Shown piece by piece: positions 45,248-55,606 of a stretch of 64,000 bases of DNA. Made by a program: the position numbers and the translations under genes. The DNA lies in the NCBI GenBank assembly GCA_964543235.1, contig CAZIXE010000016.1, forward strand, positions 8,001 to 72,000. Reading direction: 5' to 3'. How positions within the stretch are numbered: the first letter of the stretch is position 1; each line of letters begins with the position of its first letter. Below the pieces are notes generated by a model. The model saw only the letters and a list, made by a program, of their open reading frames with translations. It had not been told where the DNA came from and searched no databases. This DNA is from JANMMJ01 sp964543235 (GTDB taxonomy: Bacteria; Pseudomonadota; Alphaproteobacteria; Rhizobiales; Aestuariivirgaceae).

Positions 45248-46705
45248 CTACGGGCGCTTCGGCTTGGGCATCGGGATGGGGACGGGGCGATTGGCAATCA
45301 TGATGACATCGCCCGGCTTGCGCTCCGGTTCGGCAGCGATCGGCCTGGGCTTGACCTGCGGTGTGGGAGCACTGGCCGGCGCAGCCGCGCCCGCCTCCCC
45401 CGCACCCTCGCTGGCCACCGCAGCGGTGGGGCTGGCCGGTTCACCGAACAGCGGATCGGCAGCCGGCTCAGGCTCGGCGGCGGGTTTTGCCGCCGGTGCG
45501 GCAGCATTGTCGGGCTGGACCGTGGCCATGTCGGGCAGGGCCGGCGTTTCGACCTTGGTTTCGGCGGACTCTGCGGCTTCCGCTTCCGCGGCCTCCTGCG
45601 GCGCGGCTGGCGGCGTCGCCGCGGCGGCTTCCAGTTCCGCCTCCTGGGCGGCAATCAGTGCCCGGTTGCGCTCGATGTTCCGCCATTTCTGCACATTGGC
45701 ATTATGCTCCGCGAGGGTCTCGGCGAAGGCATGGCCGCCCGACCCGTCGGCCACGAAATAGATCGCCCGGCTGGCTGACGGGTTGAGCACGGCCTCCAGC
45801 GCGGCGCGGCCCGGGTTGGCGATCGGTCCGGGCGGCAGGCCGGTGACCTGATAGGTGTTGTAGGGGGTCTGGCCGGCGATATCGGCCTTGCTGAGCGGCC
45901 GGTCGAGCTTGCCCTTGCCGCCCACCAGCCCATAGATGATGGTCGGATCGGACTGCAGCTTCATGTTCTTCCTGAGCCGGTTCGAGAACACTGCCGCGAC
46001 GTCGGGCCGTTCTTCGGGAATGGCGGTCTCCTTCTCGACGATCGAGGCCAGGATCACGGCCTCCTGCGGCGTCTTGACCGCCGCTGTCGGGCTGCGCGTG
46101 CTCCAGATTTCCTCGATCAGCCGGGTCTGGGCCTCGACCATTTCGCTGACCAGTTCGTCACGTGTCTTGCCGCGCCTGAACACGTAGGTCTCGGGGAGGA
46201 TTTCGCCTTCACCGGGCGTGATCGTCAGCTCGCCGGTCAGAACGTCATTCTCGCGCACCCGGGCAAGCGCCATTTCGGTGGTCCAGCCCTCGGGTATGGT
46301 CAGCTTGTAAACGATCGATTTGCCGGAGGCGATGATGTTCATGACGTCGCGGATGCTGGCGCGGGCCGGAAACTCGTACTCGCCGGCCTTGAGCCGGCCG
46401 CGGGCACCCGTCACCAGGGCGGCGATCGAGAACACGCGGTCATCGGCAATGATGCCGTGCTGTTCAAGCTGTGCGGCGATCTCCGGCGCGCCGAGCCCCT
46501 TGCCGATCTCGAAAATCTTCGGCGCCTGCAGCGGTCCCTCGGCGACGTAACTGCGATAGCCGATGAGGCCGGCGGCGGTGAGCGCCACTACCCCCAGCGC
46601 AATCAGCAGGAACAGCGACACGAACACCCGGCTGACGGCCGAACGCCGCTGCCGCTGAAGCTTGCTTTCGCCCAGACGCTGCTGCTGTCGTCTCTTGCCC
46701 TTCAC
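45248..46705 (-). CDS. mltG: Endolytic murein transglycosylase MltG with low-complexity tail
   Basis: This 485-residue protein has an N-terminal basic stretch and one membrane helix (about residues 28-50), then the YceG-like domain with the catalytic Glu in ASIVEKETAIPEERP and the later GPIANPGRAALEAVLNP. It cleaves nascent peptidoglycan strands and sets their length. After about residue 350 comes an Ala/Pro/Glu-rich tail of some 130 residues, ending in a Pro/Lys-rich stretch, that is not part of the enzyme fold. It follows fabF by 19 bp. Confidence 0.93.
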   Translation of the reverse strand: MKGKRRQQQRLGESKLQRQRRSAVSRVFVSLFLLIALGVVALTAAGLIGYRSYVAEGPLQAPKIFEIGKGLGAPEIAAQLEQHGIIADDRVFSIAALVTGARGRLKAGEYEFPARASIRDVMNIIASGKSIVYKLTIPEGWTTEMALARVRENDVLTGELTITPGEGEILPETYVFRRGKTRDELVSEMVEAQTRLIEEIWSTRSPTAAVKTPQEAVILASIVEKETAIPEERPDVAAVFSNRLRKNMKLQSDPTIIYGLVGGKGKLDRPLSKADIAGQTPYNTYQVTGLPPGPIANPGRAALEAVLNPSASRAIYFVADGSGGHAFAETLAEHNANVQKWRNIERNRALIAAQEAELEAAAATPPAAPQEAAEAEAAESAETKVETPALPDMATVQPDNAAAPAAKPAAEPEPAADPLFGEPASPTAAVASEGAGEAGAAAPASAPTPQVKPRPIAAEPERKPGDVIMIANRPVPIPMPKPKRP

Positions 46706-46724
46706 GGGTTCCTCTGGCCGGCCG

Positions 46725-47990
46725 TCAGGCCGCGTACCTGCGCATGATCAACGATGCGTTTGTACCACCAAAACCAAAGGAATTGGACAGAACTGTGTTG
46801 ATTTCCCGGCGCTTGGCCTTGAGCGGCACGAGATCGATGGGGGTTTCCACCGAAGGATTCTCGAGATTGAGGGTCGGCGGTGCGACATTGTCCCGGATGG
46901 CGAGGATCGAGAAGATGGCCTCGACCGCCCCGGCCGCGCCCAGCAGATGCCCGATCGACGACTTTGTCGACGACATCGACACGCCCTCTGGCCTGTTGCC
47001 GAGCAGGCGCTCGACAGCACGCAGTTCGATCTCGTCGCCGAGCGGCGTCGAAGTGCCATGGGCGTTGATATAGTCGATCTCATGGGCCGGGATCTGCGCG
47101 CGCTTCAGCGCTGCCTGCATGCAGCGGAAGGCGCCATCGCCATCCGCTGACGGAGCGGTGATATGGTAGGCGTCGCCGGACAGCCCGTAGCCCACCACCT
47201 CCGCATAGATCTTTGCACCGCGCGCCTTGGCGTGTTCGAGCTCCTCAAGCACCACGACGCCGGCACCCTCGCCCATCACGAAGCCGTCGCGGTCGCGGTC
47301 ATAGGGTCGCGAGCCGCGCTTCGGCTCGTCGTTGAACTTGGTGGCGAGCGCCTTGCAGGCGATGAATCCGGCGATGCCGAGCCGTGAAATGGCCGACTCC
47401 GCGCCGCCGGCGATCATCACGTCGGCATCACCCAGGGCGATGAGGCGTGAAGCATCGCCGATCGCGTGCGATCCGGTGGCGCAGGCGGTCACCACCGAGT
47501 GGTTCGGCCCCTTGGCGCCGAGTTCTATCGACACGATGCCGGAAGCGAGATTGATCAGCGCACCCGGAATGAAGAAGGGGCTGACGCGCCGCGGCCCCTT
47601 TTCAGCGAGCAGCAGCGATGTCGCCTCGATGCTCGGCAGGCCGCCGATTCCCGATCCGATCAGTACGCCGGTGGCGTATTTCTCGTCCTCGGTCCTGGGT
47701 GCCCAGCCCGAATCCTGCACGGCCTGCTTGGCCGCCGCAAATGCGTAGATGATGAAGTCGTCATAGCGGCGCTGGTCCTTGTGTTCCATCCACAGATCGG
47801 CGTTGAAGGTGCCGTTGCTGCCATCGCCGCGCCTGACTTCGCAGGCGATCTTGCACGGCATGTCGGAAGCATCGAAACGGGAAATGGGGCCGGCGCCCGA
47901 TTCTCCGGCGATGAGGCGGCTCCAGCTTTCCTCGACCCCGCCGGCCAGCGGCGACACCAGTCCCAGACCCGTGACTACGACTCTGCGCAT
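46725..47990 (-). CDS. fabF: Beta-ketoacyl-ACP synthase II
   Basis: This 421-residue condensing enzyme extends acyl-ACP with malonyl-ACP. The catalytic cysteine is C170 in VVTACATGSHAIG; the histidines lie in NAHGTSTPLGD and SIGHLLGAAGAVEA. The start is set at 47990 (MRRVVVTGLGLV). It lies about 100 bp after acpP on the minus strand, as usual. Confidence 0.96.
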   Translation of the reverse strand: MRRVVVTGLGLVSPLAGGVEESWSRLIAGESGAGPISRFDASDMPCKIACEVRRGDGSNGTFNADLWMEHKDQRRYDDFIIYAFAAAKQAVQDSGWAPRTEDEKYATGVLIGSGIGGLPSIEATSLLLAEKGPRRVSPFFIPGALINLASGIVSIELGAKGPNHSVVTACATGSHAIGDASRLIALGDADVMIAGGAESAISRLGIAGFIACKALATKFNDEPKRGSRPYDRDRDGFVMGEGAGVVVLEELEHAKARGAKIYAEVVGYGLSGDAYHITAPSADGDGAFRCMQAALKRAQIPAHEIDYINAHGTSTPLGDEIELRAVERLLGNRPEGVSMSSTKSSIGHLLGAAGAVEAIFSILAIRDNVAPPTLNLENPSVETPIDLVPLKAKRREINTVLSNSFGFGGTNASLIMRRYAA

Positions 47991-48091
47991 GAACCACTTC
48001 CCTGTCAGTTGCACAAAAATTCGGAGGCAGGATGCGTCACCATCCTGCCCCCGCTACCGAATTGGCGATCACCGGAACGCGCAGGCGCCTC

Positions 48092-48328
48092 TCAGGCGGC
48101 GCTCTTTTCGATGAACTTGACCGCATCGCCAACCGTCTGGATGGTCTCGGCCGCGTCATCTGGGATTTCGATCCCGAATTCTTCCTCAAAAGCCATGACG
48201 AGTTCAACGGTATCGAGGCTGTCGGCGCCAAGATCGTCGATGAAGCTCGCTTCCGCGTTCACCTTCTCCGCATCCACACCCAGATGCTCGACAACGATCT
48301 TTTTTACCCGTTCAGCGATATCGCTCAT
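48092..48328 (-). CDS. acpP: Acyl carrier protein
   Basis: This 78-residue acidic protein carries growing acyl chains on 4'-phosphopantetheine at S37 in LGADSLDTVELV. It begins MSDIAERVKKIVVEHL, the standard form. An ATG two codons upstream (48334) is an alternative start. A TATAAT box about 47 bases upstream suggests its own promoter, fitting the high expression of ACP. Confidence 0.97.
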   Translation of the reverse strand: MSDIAERVKKIVVEHLGVDAEKVNAEASFIDDLGADSLDTVELVMAFEEEFGIEIPDDAAETIQTVGDAVKFIEKSAA

Positions 48329-48374
48329 GTTCATACGTCCTTGCTGTTTCAATATATCATCGGACGGACACTCA

Positions 48375-48380
48375 ATTATA
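48375..48380 (-). promoter_or_regulatory. Perfect -10 box (TATAAT) upstream of acpP
   Basis: Reading the minus strand, TATAAT lies 47 bases before the acpP ATG in the 100-bp gap after fabG. No strong -35 is seen at 17 bp (AACGGG). A dedicated acpP promoter here would be consistent with the abundance of the protein. Confidence 0.4.
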
Positions 48381-48452
48381 CTTGAAGTCCCCCATAACCC
48401 GTTGGCTGTCTAACACAAATCAGGCAGCGGACAAAAGAGGCAATAATTCAGC

Positions 48453-49190
48453 TCAGATCATCGCCATTCCTCCGTTCACATGGAGAGTCTGGCCGGTTGT
48501 GTAGGCAGCCTCCTGCGAGGCCAAGTAGAGTACGGCCGCGGCAATCTCCTCCGGTGTCCCGAAGCGGCCCGCCGGAATGCGCGCCAGAAAGGTGGCTCTG
48601 ACCTTGTCATCGAGCACACCGGTCATGGCCGTCTCGATAAAGCCCGGCGCGACGCAATTGACGGTCACATTGCGCCCCGCCAGTTCCTGCGCCAGCGCCT
48701 TGGTCATGCCGATCATGCCGGCCTTCGCGGCCGAATAGTTGGCCTGCCCGGCATTGCCGGCGACACCCGAGATCGAACTGATGCCGATGATGCGGCCCCA
48801 GCGGCGCTTCATCATGCCGCGCATGGCGGCGCGGGCCAGGCGAAAGCCGGCCGTCAGATTGACATCGATGACGGCTGCCCAGTCATCGTCCTTCATGCGC
48901 ATGGCAAGGCCGTCGCGGGTAATGCCGGCATTGTTGACCAGGATGTCGAGGGTCCCCATCGCCGCCTCGGCGGCAGGCACCAGTTTCTCGACCTCCGCCG
49001 GTTCAGCGAGGTTGCAAGTCAACACATGCGCGCGTTCCCCCAGCGACGCCTTGAGCTCTTCCAGCACCGCCGCGCGCGTACCCGACAGCCCGACACTGGC
49101 ACCTTGCGCATGCAGGGCCCGGGCAATGGCCGCCCCGATGCCGCCGGTCGCGCCGGTAACCAGCGCTGTTTTTCCCGTGAGGTCGAACAT
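48453..49190 (-). CDS. fabG: 3-oxoacyl-ACP reductase
   Basis: This 245-residue SDR enzyme performs the first reduction in fatty acid elongation. It shows the NADPH site VTGATGGIGAAIAR, NNAGITRDGL and the catalytic YSAAKAGM with the upstream Ser (GISSISG). It follows fabD by 3 bp and precedes acpP. Confidence 0.96.
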   Translation of the reverse strand: MFDLTGKTALVTGATGGIGAAIARALHAQGASVGLSGTRAAVLEELKASLGERAHVLTCNLAEPAEVEKLVPAAEAAMGTLDILVNNAGITRDGLAMRMKDDDWAAVIDVNLTAGFRLARAAMRGMMKRRWGRIIGISSISGVAGNAGQANYSAAKAGMIGMTKALAQELAGRNVTVNCVAPGFIETAMTGVLDDKVRATFLARIPAGRFGTPEEIAAAVLYLASQEAAYTTGQTLHVNGGMAMI

Positions 49191-49193
49191 CGT

Positions 49194-50144
49194 CTATTCC
49201 TTGTTGAGTTTGGCCGCCGCCGCGGCAATGTCCTCAGGTGTCGAAACTGCCAATGCCACGGCGCCGGGGACACCGCGCCTCGCAAGGCCGCTCAGCACCT
49301 TGCCGGCCCCGGCCTCAACGATGGTCGTAACCCCCTGCGACGCGAAGAAGGCCATGGTTTCGCGCCACCGCACCGTGCTGGTCACCTGTTCGATCAGGCG
49401 CTGCCGGATGCTGGCGGGATCGCTCACCGGAGCCGCGATGACATTGGCGACGACCGGAACTGCAGGGGCCTGCATCGCCACCTCGGCCAGTGCCGCGGCC
49501 ATCCGCTCGGCCGCCGGCTGCATCAGGCTGCAGTGAAACGGTGCGCTCACCGGCAGCAGCACGGCACGCGCTGCACCTCTTTCCTTGGCGATGCCGAGGG
49601 CCCGTTCGACCGCCGCCTTGTGACCAGAGACGACGACCTGGCCGGCCGCATTGTCATTGGCTGCCTCGCACACCTCGCCCTGCGTCGCCGCATGCGCCAC
49701 TTCGACGGCAGCGGCGAAGTCCAGTCCCAGCAGCGCCGCCATGGCGCCGGTGCCGACCGGGGTTGCCGCCTGCATCGCCTGGCCGCGAATCCTGAGCAGG
49801 CGCGCCGCATCGGCAAGTGCGAAGGTTCCTGCCGCCGCCAGGGCGGAATACTCGCCGAGCGAGTGGCCGGCAACGAATTTGGCGGCCTTGCCGACACTTA
49901 TCCCATGTTCCGCCGCCAGGACACGCATGACCGCCATGCTGACCGCCATGAGCGCCGGCTGCGCATTCTCGGTGAGCGTGAGCTCTGCCTCCGGTCCGTC
50001 CCACATCAGCCGCGACAGCGGCGTCGCCAGTGCGTCGTCGACTTCGCGAAAGACCTCGCGCGCGCCCGGGAAATTCTCGGCCAGGGCCTTGCCCATGCCG
50101 ACCGACTGGCTCCCCTGCCCGGGAAACACAAACACTGTGCTCAA
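49194..50144 (-). CDS. fabD: Malonyl-CoA:ACP transacylase
   Basis: This 316-residue enzyme loads malonate on ACP. It has VFPGQGSQSVGMGKAL, the nucleophile motif GHSLGEYSAL and a late catalytic His region (VVANVIAAP). The start is placed at TTG 50144, which has gaggga six bases upstream and gives the usual short N-terminus; a longer GTG/ATG-type extension to 50198 is possible but not family-like. It leads the minus-strand block fabD-fabG-acpP-fabF-mltG-yicC-gmk. Confidence 0.93.
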   Translation of the reverse strand: MSTVFVFPGQGSQSVGMGKALAENFPGAREVFREVDDALATPLSRLMWDGPEAELTLTENAQPALMAVSMAVMRVLAAEHGISVGKAAKFVAGHSLGEYSALAAAGTFALADAARLLRIRGQAMQAATPVGTGAMAALLGLDFAAAVEVAHAATQGEVCEAANDNAAGQVVVSGHKAAVERALGIAKERGAARAVLLPVSAPFHCSLMQPAAERMAAALAEVAMQAPAVPVVANVIAAPVSDPASIRQRLIEQVTSTVRWRETMAFFASQGVTTIVEAGAGKVLSGLARRGVPGAVALAVSTPEDIAAAAAKLNKE

Positions 50145-50234
50145 TTGAAGTCCCTCGCTGCCACCCAGGCTGCGCACGAAACATGACGGCTGGCCCAAGT
50201 CAAGATTGACCGGCCCCGGAGCTGCGACCTAGAT

Positions 50235-51206
50235 GTGCCGATGCTCACTGCTGCCGATCTCGAACACGCTGGCCGTATCGTCTATGCGGCGATGCCGCCG
50301 ACACCACAATATGCATGGCCGTTGCTCGCCGCGGAGGCCGGTTGCGAGGTCATCGTCAAGCATGAGAACCACACGCCGGTCGGTGCTTTCAAGCTGCGCG
50401 GCGGACTGGTTCACATGCGCCTCAGGAAGTTGCGCGGCGAGACGCGCGGGGTGATCACCGCAACCCGCGGCAATCACGGCCAGTCGATCCCCTTCGCGGC
50501 GCGGCGCGAGGGTCTGGCCAGCACCGTCGTGGTGCCCCGCAACAACTCGCGGGAGAAGAATGCCGCCATGCGCGCGATCGGCGCCGAGCTGATCGAGGCC
50601 GGCGCCGATTTCGACGAGGCGCGTGAGACCGCGATCCGGTTGGCTGAGGAGCGCGGTCTCGCCATGGTCGCGTCGTTCCACCCGGAACTGGTCATGGGGG
50701 TGGCCACCTATGCCCAGGAACTGTTTCGGGCGGTGGCAGAACTCGATGCCGTCTATGTGCCGATCGGACTGGGATCGGGCATTTGCGGCACGATCGCGGT
50801 GCGTGATCTCCTCGGCCTCAGAACCCGGGTCATCGGCGTGGTGGCCGAAAAGGCCCCGGCCTATGCGCTGTCCTTCGCGGCAGGCGGGCCCGTCGCCAGC
50901 CCCGCCTCCGCCACCTTCGCCGATGGCATTGCGGTGCGCGTCCCGCATGCCGATGCCGTGGCCAGCATCTGCAAGGGGGCTGAGCGCATCGTCACCGTGA
51001 CGGAGGACGAGATCGCCGCTGCCATGCGCAGCCTTTATGGCGCGACCCATAATGTTGCCGAAGGTGCCGGCGCCGCCGCCTATGCGGCCCTGCTCAAGGA
51101 ACGTCCGGCGATGGCCGGCAAGCGGGTGGCGGTGATCCTGTCGGGCGGTAACATTGACGCGGCGAGCTTCGCCACAGTGCTCGAAGGCCGGACACCGCCA
51201 GCCTGA
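50235..51206 (+). CDS. Threonine dehydratase-like PLP enzyme
   Basis: This 323-residue type II-fold PLP enzyme has the PLP lysine in TPVGAFKLRGG, the phosphate-binding GLGSGICGT and ATRGNHGQS. The similarity is to catabolic threonine/serine dehydratases and to the EutB-type and hydroxyaspartate dehydratases; there is no C-terminal ACT domain, so it is not the feedback-regulated IlvA. The substrate cannot be fixed. It starts at GTG 50235 or ATG 50241. It is divergent from fabD, with about 90 bp between. Confidence 0.85.
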   Translation: MPMLTAADLEHAGRIVYAAMPPTPQYAWPLLAAEAGCEVIVKHENHTPVGAFKLRGGLVHMRLRKLRGETRGVITATRGNHGQSIPFAARREGLASTVVVPRNNSREKNAAMRAIGAELIEAGADFDEARETAIRLAEERGLAMVASFHPELVMGVATYAQELFRAVAELDAVYVPIGLGSGICGTIAVRDLLGLRTRVIGVVAEKAPAYALSFAAGGPVASPASATFADGIAVRVPHADAVASICKGAERIVTVTEDEIAAAMRSLYGATHNVAEGAGAAAYAALLKERPAMAGKRVAVILSGGNIDAASFATVLEGRTPPA

Positions 51207-51306
51207 TCCTTACGTCAACAGGAAGGCCACCTCTTGCGAGGCAGCCTTCCCTTCGCCGTCCCGGTACGTGCTGGCCCGATGGGCATCAGCCATCGCTTCC
51301 CCGGTC

Positions 51307-51331
51307 TTTGCGGCGGCAGGGCCGCCGCAAA
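51307..51331. terminator. Hairpin between convergent genes
   Basis: TTTGCGGCGGC - AGG - GCCGCCGCAAA forms a perfect 11-bp stem with a 3-base loop in the 268-bp gap (51207-51474) between the dehydratase gene and the convergent XRE-cupin gene. It would fold on both RNA strands and could stop both transcripts, although no U tract follows. Nothing else is recognisable in this gap. Confidence 0.45.
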
Positions 51332-51474
51332 AGCTTGCGCCGAGCGGGCTGACAGCGGCTCGACTCACGCAGCTGTCCCAAAACGACACGTTCTGGAGCG
51401 ACTCATGCCGCATCTCTCGCGGCGCGGTCAATGCCGCCGCGGCTGGCTTGCCCGATCCCGGATGCTAGTTACGG

Positions 51475-52095
51475 TTACCGCCGCTCCTCGGCGCCGAACG
51501 GCCGCAGCACCAGGACCATGGTGGCATGCAGTTCGCCGGGCCCCGTATTGACGAGCTTGTGGGGCCGGTCGCCGCGATAGCGGATGGCCTCGCCGGCGCG
51601 GGCGGTACGCTGTTCCTCGCCGACCGTGATCTGGACCTCGCCCTTGAGGATATAGAGATGTTCGGTGGTGCCCGGCGGATGCGGGTCGGATTCCAGCACC
51701 CCGCCCGGCCTGGCCTGGAAATCATACCATTGCAGCGCCTCGACCAGGTTGAGCGGTCCGGCAATCGCCAGGCGGCACAACCCGTCCTCGCTTTCGAGGA
51801 TCGGCACCGCTGACTTGCTCTGGTGCTGCCGGAAATTGGGTTCGGCGTCCTCCTTGAGCACTTCGTCAATGGTGGTGTCGAGCGCCCGCGACAGCCTGAC
51901 GACGGTTCCGATGGTCGGGTTGGTCTCGTTGCGCTCGATTTGGGAAATGATCGACTTGGCCACCCCCGACTGCTCCGAAAGTTCACCCAGCGACATGTTA
52001 TAGGCCTTGCGCAGCCGCTGGATAGTCTTGCCGAGCGAGGGAGTTGCATCACTCTCCTGTGAACTGTCCGATCGCTTGCCCCGCCGCGTTGACAT
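51475..52095 (-). CDS. XRE-family regulator with cupin domain
   Basis: This 206-residue protein has an N-terminal helix-turn-helix (about residues 22-80; LGELSEQSGVAKSIISQIE) and a C-terminal cupin (about 125-200; GTTEHLYILKGEVQITVGEE). Such regulators sense a small ligand in the cupin. The start is ATG 52095. It is divergent from the ferredoxin-cysG-cysI-cysH operon with a shared region of strong inverted repeats, so it is the likely regulator of that operon and of itself. The ligand (a sulfur compound?) is inference. Confidence 0.88.
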   Translation of the reverse strand: MSTRRGKRSDSSQESDATPSLGKTIQRLRKAYNMSLGELSEQSGVAKSIISQIERNETNPTIGTVVRLSRALDTTIDEVLKEDAEPNFRQHQSKSAVPILESEDGLCRLAIAGPLNLVEALQWYDFQARPGGVLESDPHPPGTTEHLYILKGEVQITVGEEQRTARAGEAIRYRGDRPHKLVNTGPGELHATMVLVLRPFGAEERR

Positions 52096-52113
52096 CACCA
52101 GGTTCCTTCTGTA

Positions 52114-52153
52114 GAACAAGTGTTCGTTAAAACGAACGTTCGGATTACCGAAC
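52114..52153. promoter_or_regulatory. Operator cluster with GTTCG...CGAAC inverted repeats
   Basis: Between the XRE-cupin gene and the sulfur operon lie GTTCGTT-AA-AACGAAC (52122-52137) and GTTCGG-ATTA-CCGAAC (52138-52153), each perfect. Their centres are 16 bp apart, and a GAAC half-site (52114-52117) precedes them. The shared GTTCG/CGAAC arms point to two adjacent dimer sites for one regulator, most simply the XRE-cupin protein encoded next to them. Confidence 0.7.
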
Positions 52154-52264
52154 ATTCCCGCAGTGCCAGATGCCCTGATTTCTGTTGAAAAATCAACCGA
52201 AATTCTGCGCAGCTGCAATGACCAGCGGGAAGCCGGCTGTCCGATCAAGCGAACGGAAGTGCAG

Positions 52265-52579
52265 ATGGGTTATATTCAGGTCATTGACGAAGCCGGCAAG
52301 CCGCACCACGTGGAGGCCGTCGAAGGCTGGCGTGTCATGGAGATCATCCGCGAACACGGCTTCAATGTCGAGGGCCTGTGCGGCGGTGCCTGCGCCTGCG
52401 CCACCTGCCATGTCGAAGTCGACGAAACCTGGCTGCCGCGCCTGCACCCGGCCCGCGACGAGGAGGAAGCCATGCTCGACATGGTGCCCGTGGTCGGGCC
52501 GCAGTCGCGCCTGTCATGCCAGATCATCTACACGCCGGAGCTCGATGGCCTTGCCGTCAGGCTGGTGCCGACGGAATGA
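52265..52579 (+). CDS. [2Fe-2S] ferredoxin (adrenodoxin type)
   Basis: This 104-residue electron carrier has cysteines C39, C45, C48 and C85 in the adrenodoxin-type pattern (LCGGACACATCH ... LSCQ). An extra cysteine, C43, lies within the cluster loop. It leads the sulfur operon, 7 bp before cysG, and may feed electrons to the sulfite reductase, since no CysJ flavoprotein is encoded here. The start at 52265 (MGYIQVIDEAG) follows a purine-rich site; a longer frame upstream overlaps the operator region. Confidence 0.92.
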   Translation: MGYIQVIDEAGKPHHVEAVEGWRVMEIIREHGFNVEGLCGGACACATCHVEVDETWLPRLHPARDEEEAMLDMVPVVGPQSRLSCQIIYTPELDGLAVRLVPTE

Positions 52580-52586
52580 GGCGGCA

Positions 52587-53606
52587 ATGCGATATTTCCC
52601 GGTCTTCGCCGATCTGAAGCAGCGCAAGGTCATCGTCGCCGGCGGCGGCGAGGAGGCGCTGCGCAAAGTGCGGCTGCTGCGCAAGACGGAGGCGCTGATC
52701 GCCGTCGTGGCGCCCACGCTTCATCCCGATCTCGCTGGCGATCCGCGGGTCCAATGGCTGGCAAGGGACTTCCGTCCTGAACTTCTCGATGGCGCCACCC
52801 TGGTCTTCGCTGCCGATCCCTCGCTCAACGCCACCGTCGCGGCGGCCGCCCAGGCGCGCGGTATTCCGGTCAATGCCGTTGATACGCCGGCACTTTCGAC
52901 CTTCATTGTCCCCTCGATCGTCGACCGCCATCCGGTCGTCGTCGCGATCGGTACCGAAGGGGCCGCGCCGGTGCTGGCCCAGGGTCTGCGGGCGCGGATC
53001 GATGCGCTGCTGCCGGCCGGACTTGGCAGGCTGGCCGAAGCGGCGCGCGGCCTGCGCGAGCGGGTTGCCGCGGCCCTGCCGCAGGCGCGCCGCCGGTCCT
53101 TCTGGCAGCGCTACTTCTTCGGCTCGATCGCCCGGTCGTTCCTGGCCGGCGACGCCGCCGCCTACGATAGCGAGCTTGCCCGGCTGCTCGGCGATGCCGC
53201 AGCGCCGCCGCGCGGTCGCGTGACGCTGGTGAGCGCCGCCGACGGCAATCCCGAGCACCTCACCCTGAAGGCCCAGCGCAAGCTCTACGAGGCTGACCTC
53301 ATCGTCCATGACGCGGCCGTTGCCGCCGCCATTCTGGAAGTGGCCCGCCGCGACGCGGTGCGCCGGGTTGCTGACGCTGACAGCCCTGCCGCCATTGTCG
53401 CGGCGGCGGCCAGGGGCGAACACGTCGTCCGCATCACTGCCGGCAGTCTCGTCGGTTTCGCCCGCAGCGCTGAGCTTGCCGCCTATCTGACCGCCGGCCT
53501 GTCGATCGAGGCCGTGCCGGCCGTCAATGCCGCCGAAACGGCGGTCGAAACCCCCGGTATCGTGCCGTTCCCGCGCCGCGACTCCCGGCGGAGGGCCGTG
53601 TCATGA
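52587..53606 (+). CDS. cysG: Siroheme synthase-like protein (CysG) with shortened methyltransferase domain
   Basis: This 339-residue protein has the N-terminal precorrin-2 dehydrogenase/ferrochelatase part (about 1-200): KVIVAGGGEEALRKVRLL (NAD site) and VDTPALSTFIVPSI. The C-terminal part (about 210-320) starts like a uroporphyrinogen-III methyltransferase (NPEHLTLKA) but is only about 115 residues instead of about 240. It also lacks a proper GAGPGD loop (SAADGN instead). It should still oxidise precorrin-2 and insert iron, giving siroheme for CysI; the methylation step probably needs a separate CobA-type enzyme. Its stop overlaps the DUF2849 start (ATGA). Confidence 0.85.
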   Translation: MRYFPVFADLKQRKVIVAGGGEEALRKVRLLRKTEALIAVVAPTLHPDLAGDPRVQWLARDFRPELLDGATLVFAADPSLNATVAAAAQARGIPVNAVDTPALSTFIVPSIVDRHPVVVAIGTEGAAPVLAQGLRARIDALLPAGLGRLAEAARGLRERVAAALPQARRRSFWQRYFFGSIARSFLAGDAAAYDSELARLLGDAAAPPRGRVTLVSAADGNPEHLTLKAQRKLYEADLIVHDAAVAAAILEVARRDAVRRVADADSPAAIVAAAARGEHVVRITAGSLVGFARSAELAAYLTAGLSIEAVPAVNAAETAVETPGIVPFPRRDSRRRAVS

Positions 53607-53947
53607 CCGTGACCGAAAAGGGCCAGGTGCTCACCGCCAACCGTCTGCGCGACGGCATTGTGGTCTTCTACACCCATGCCGGCAGCTGGAGCGAAAACAT
53701 CGACGACGCCGTGCTTGCCGTGGAACCGCAGGCCGCCAGCGCCCTCGAGGCCCGCGGCCGCGAGGACGAGGCGAAGACCCTGGTCACCGGGGCCTATCTG
53801 TTCGATGCCACGCGCGAGGACGGCCATGTCAAGGCCGCCCATATCCGCGAGCGCATCCGCACCCTGGGGCCGAGCGTCAGGGAAGATCTCGGCAAGCAGT
53901 CAGAGGGCAAGGGCGGCGCCTTCGCTGCCGTGCTCACCGGAGTTTGA
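53603..53947 (+). CDS. DUF2849 family protein
   Basis: This 114-residue soluble protein begins MTVTEKGQVLTANRLRDGIV. DUF2849 proteins are found between cysG and the sulfite/nitrite reductase gene in many alphaproteobacteria and are presumed to support sulfite reduction; no activity is known. It overlaps cysG by 4 bp and ends 3 bp before cysI. No signal peptide or cysteine pair is seen. Confidence 0.88.
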   Translation: MTVTEKGQVLTANRLRDGIVVFYTHAGSWSENIDDAVLAVEPQAASALEARGREDEAKTLVTGAYLFDATREDGHVKAAHIRERIRTLGPSVREDLGKQSEGKGGAFAAVLTGV

Positions 53948-53950
53948 GCC

Positions 53951-55592
<1,642 letters not shown>

Positions 55593-55606
<14 letters not shown>

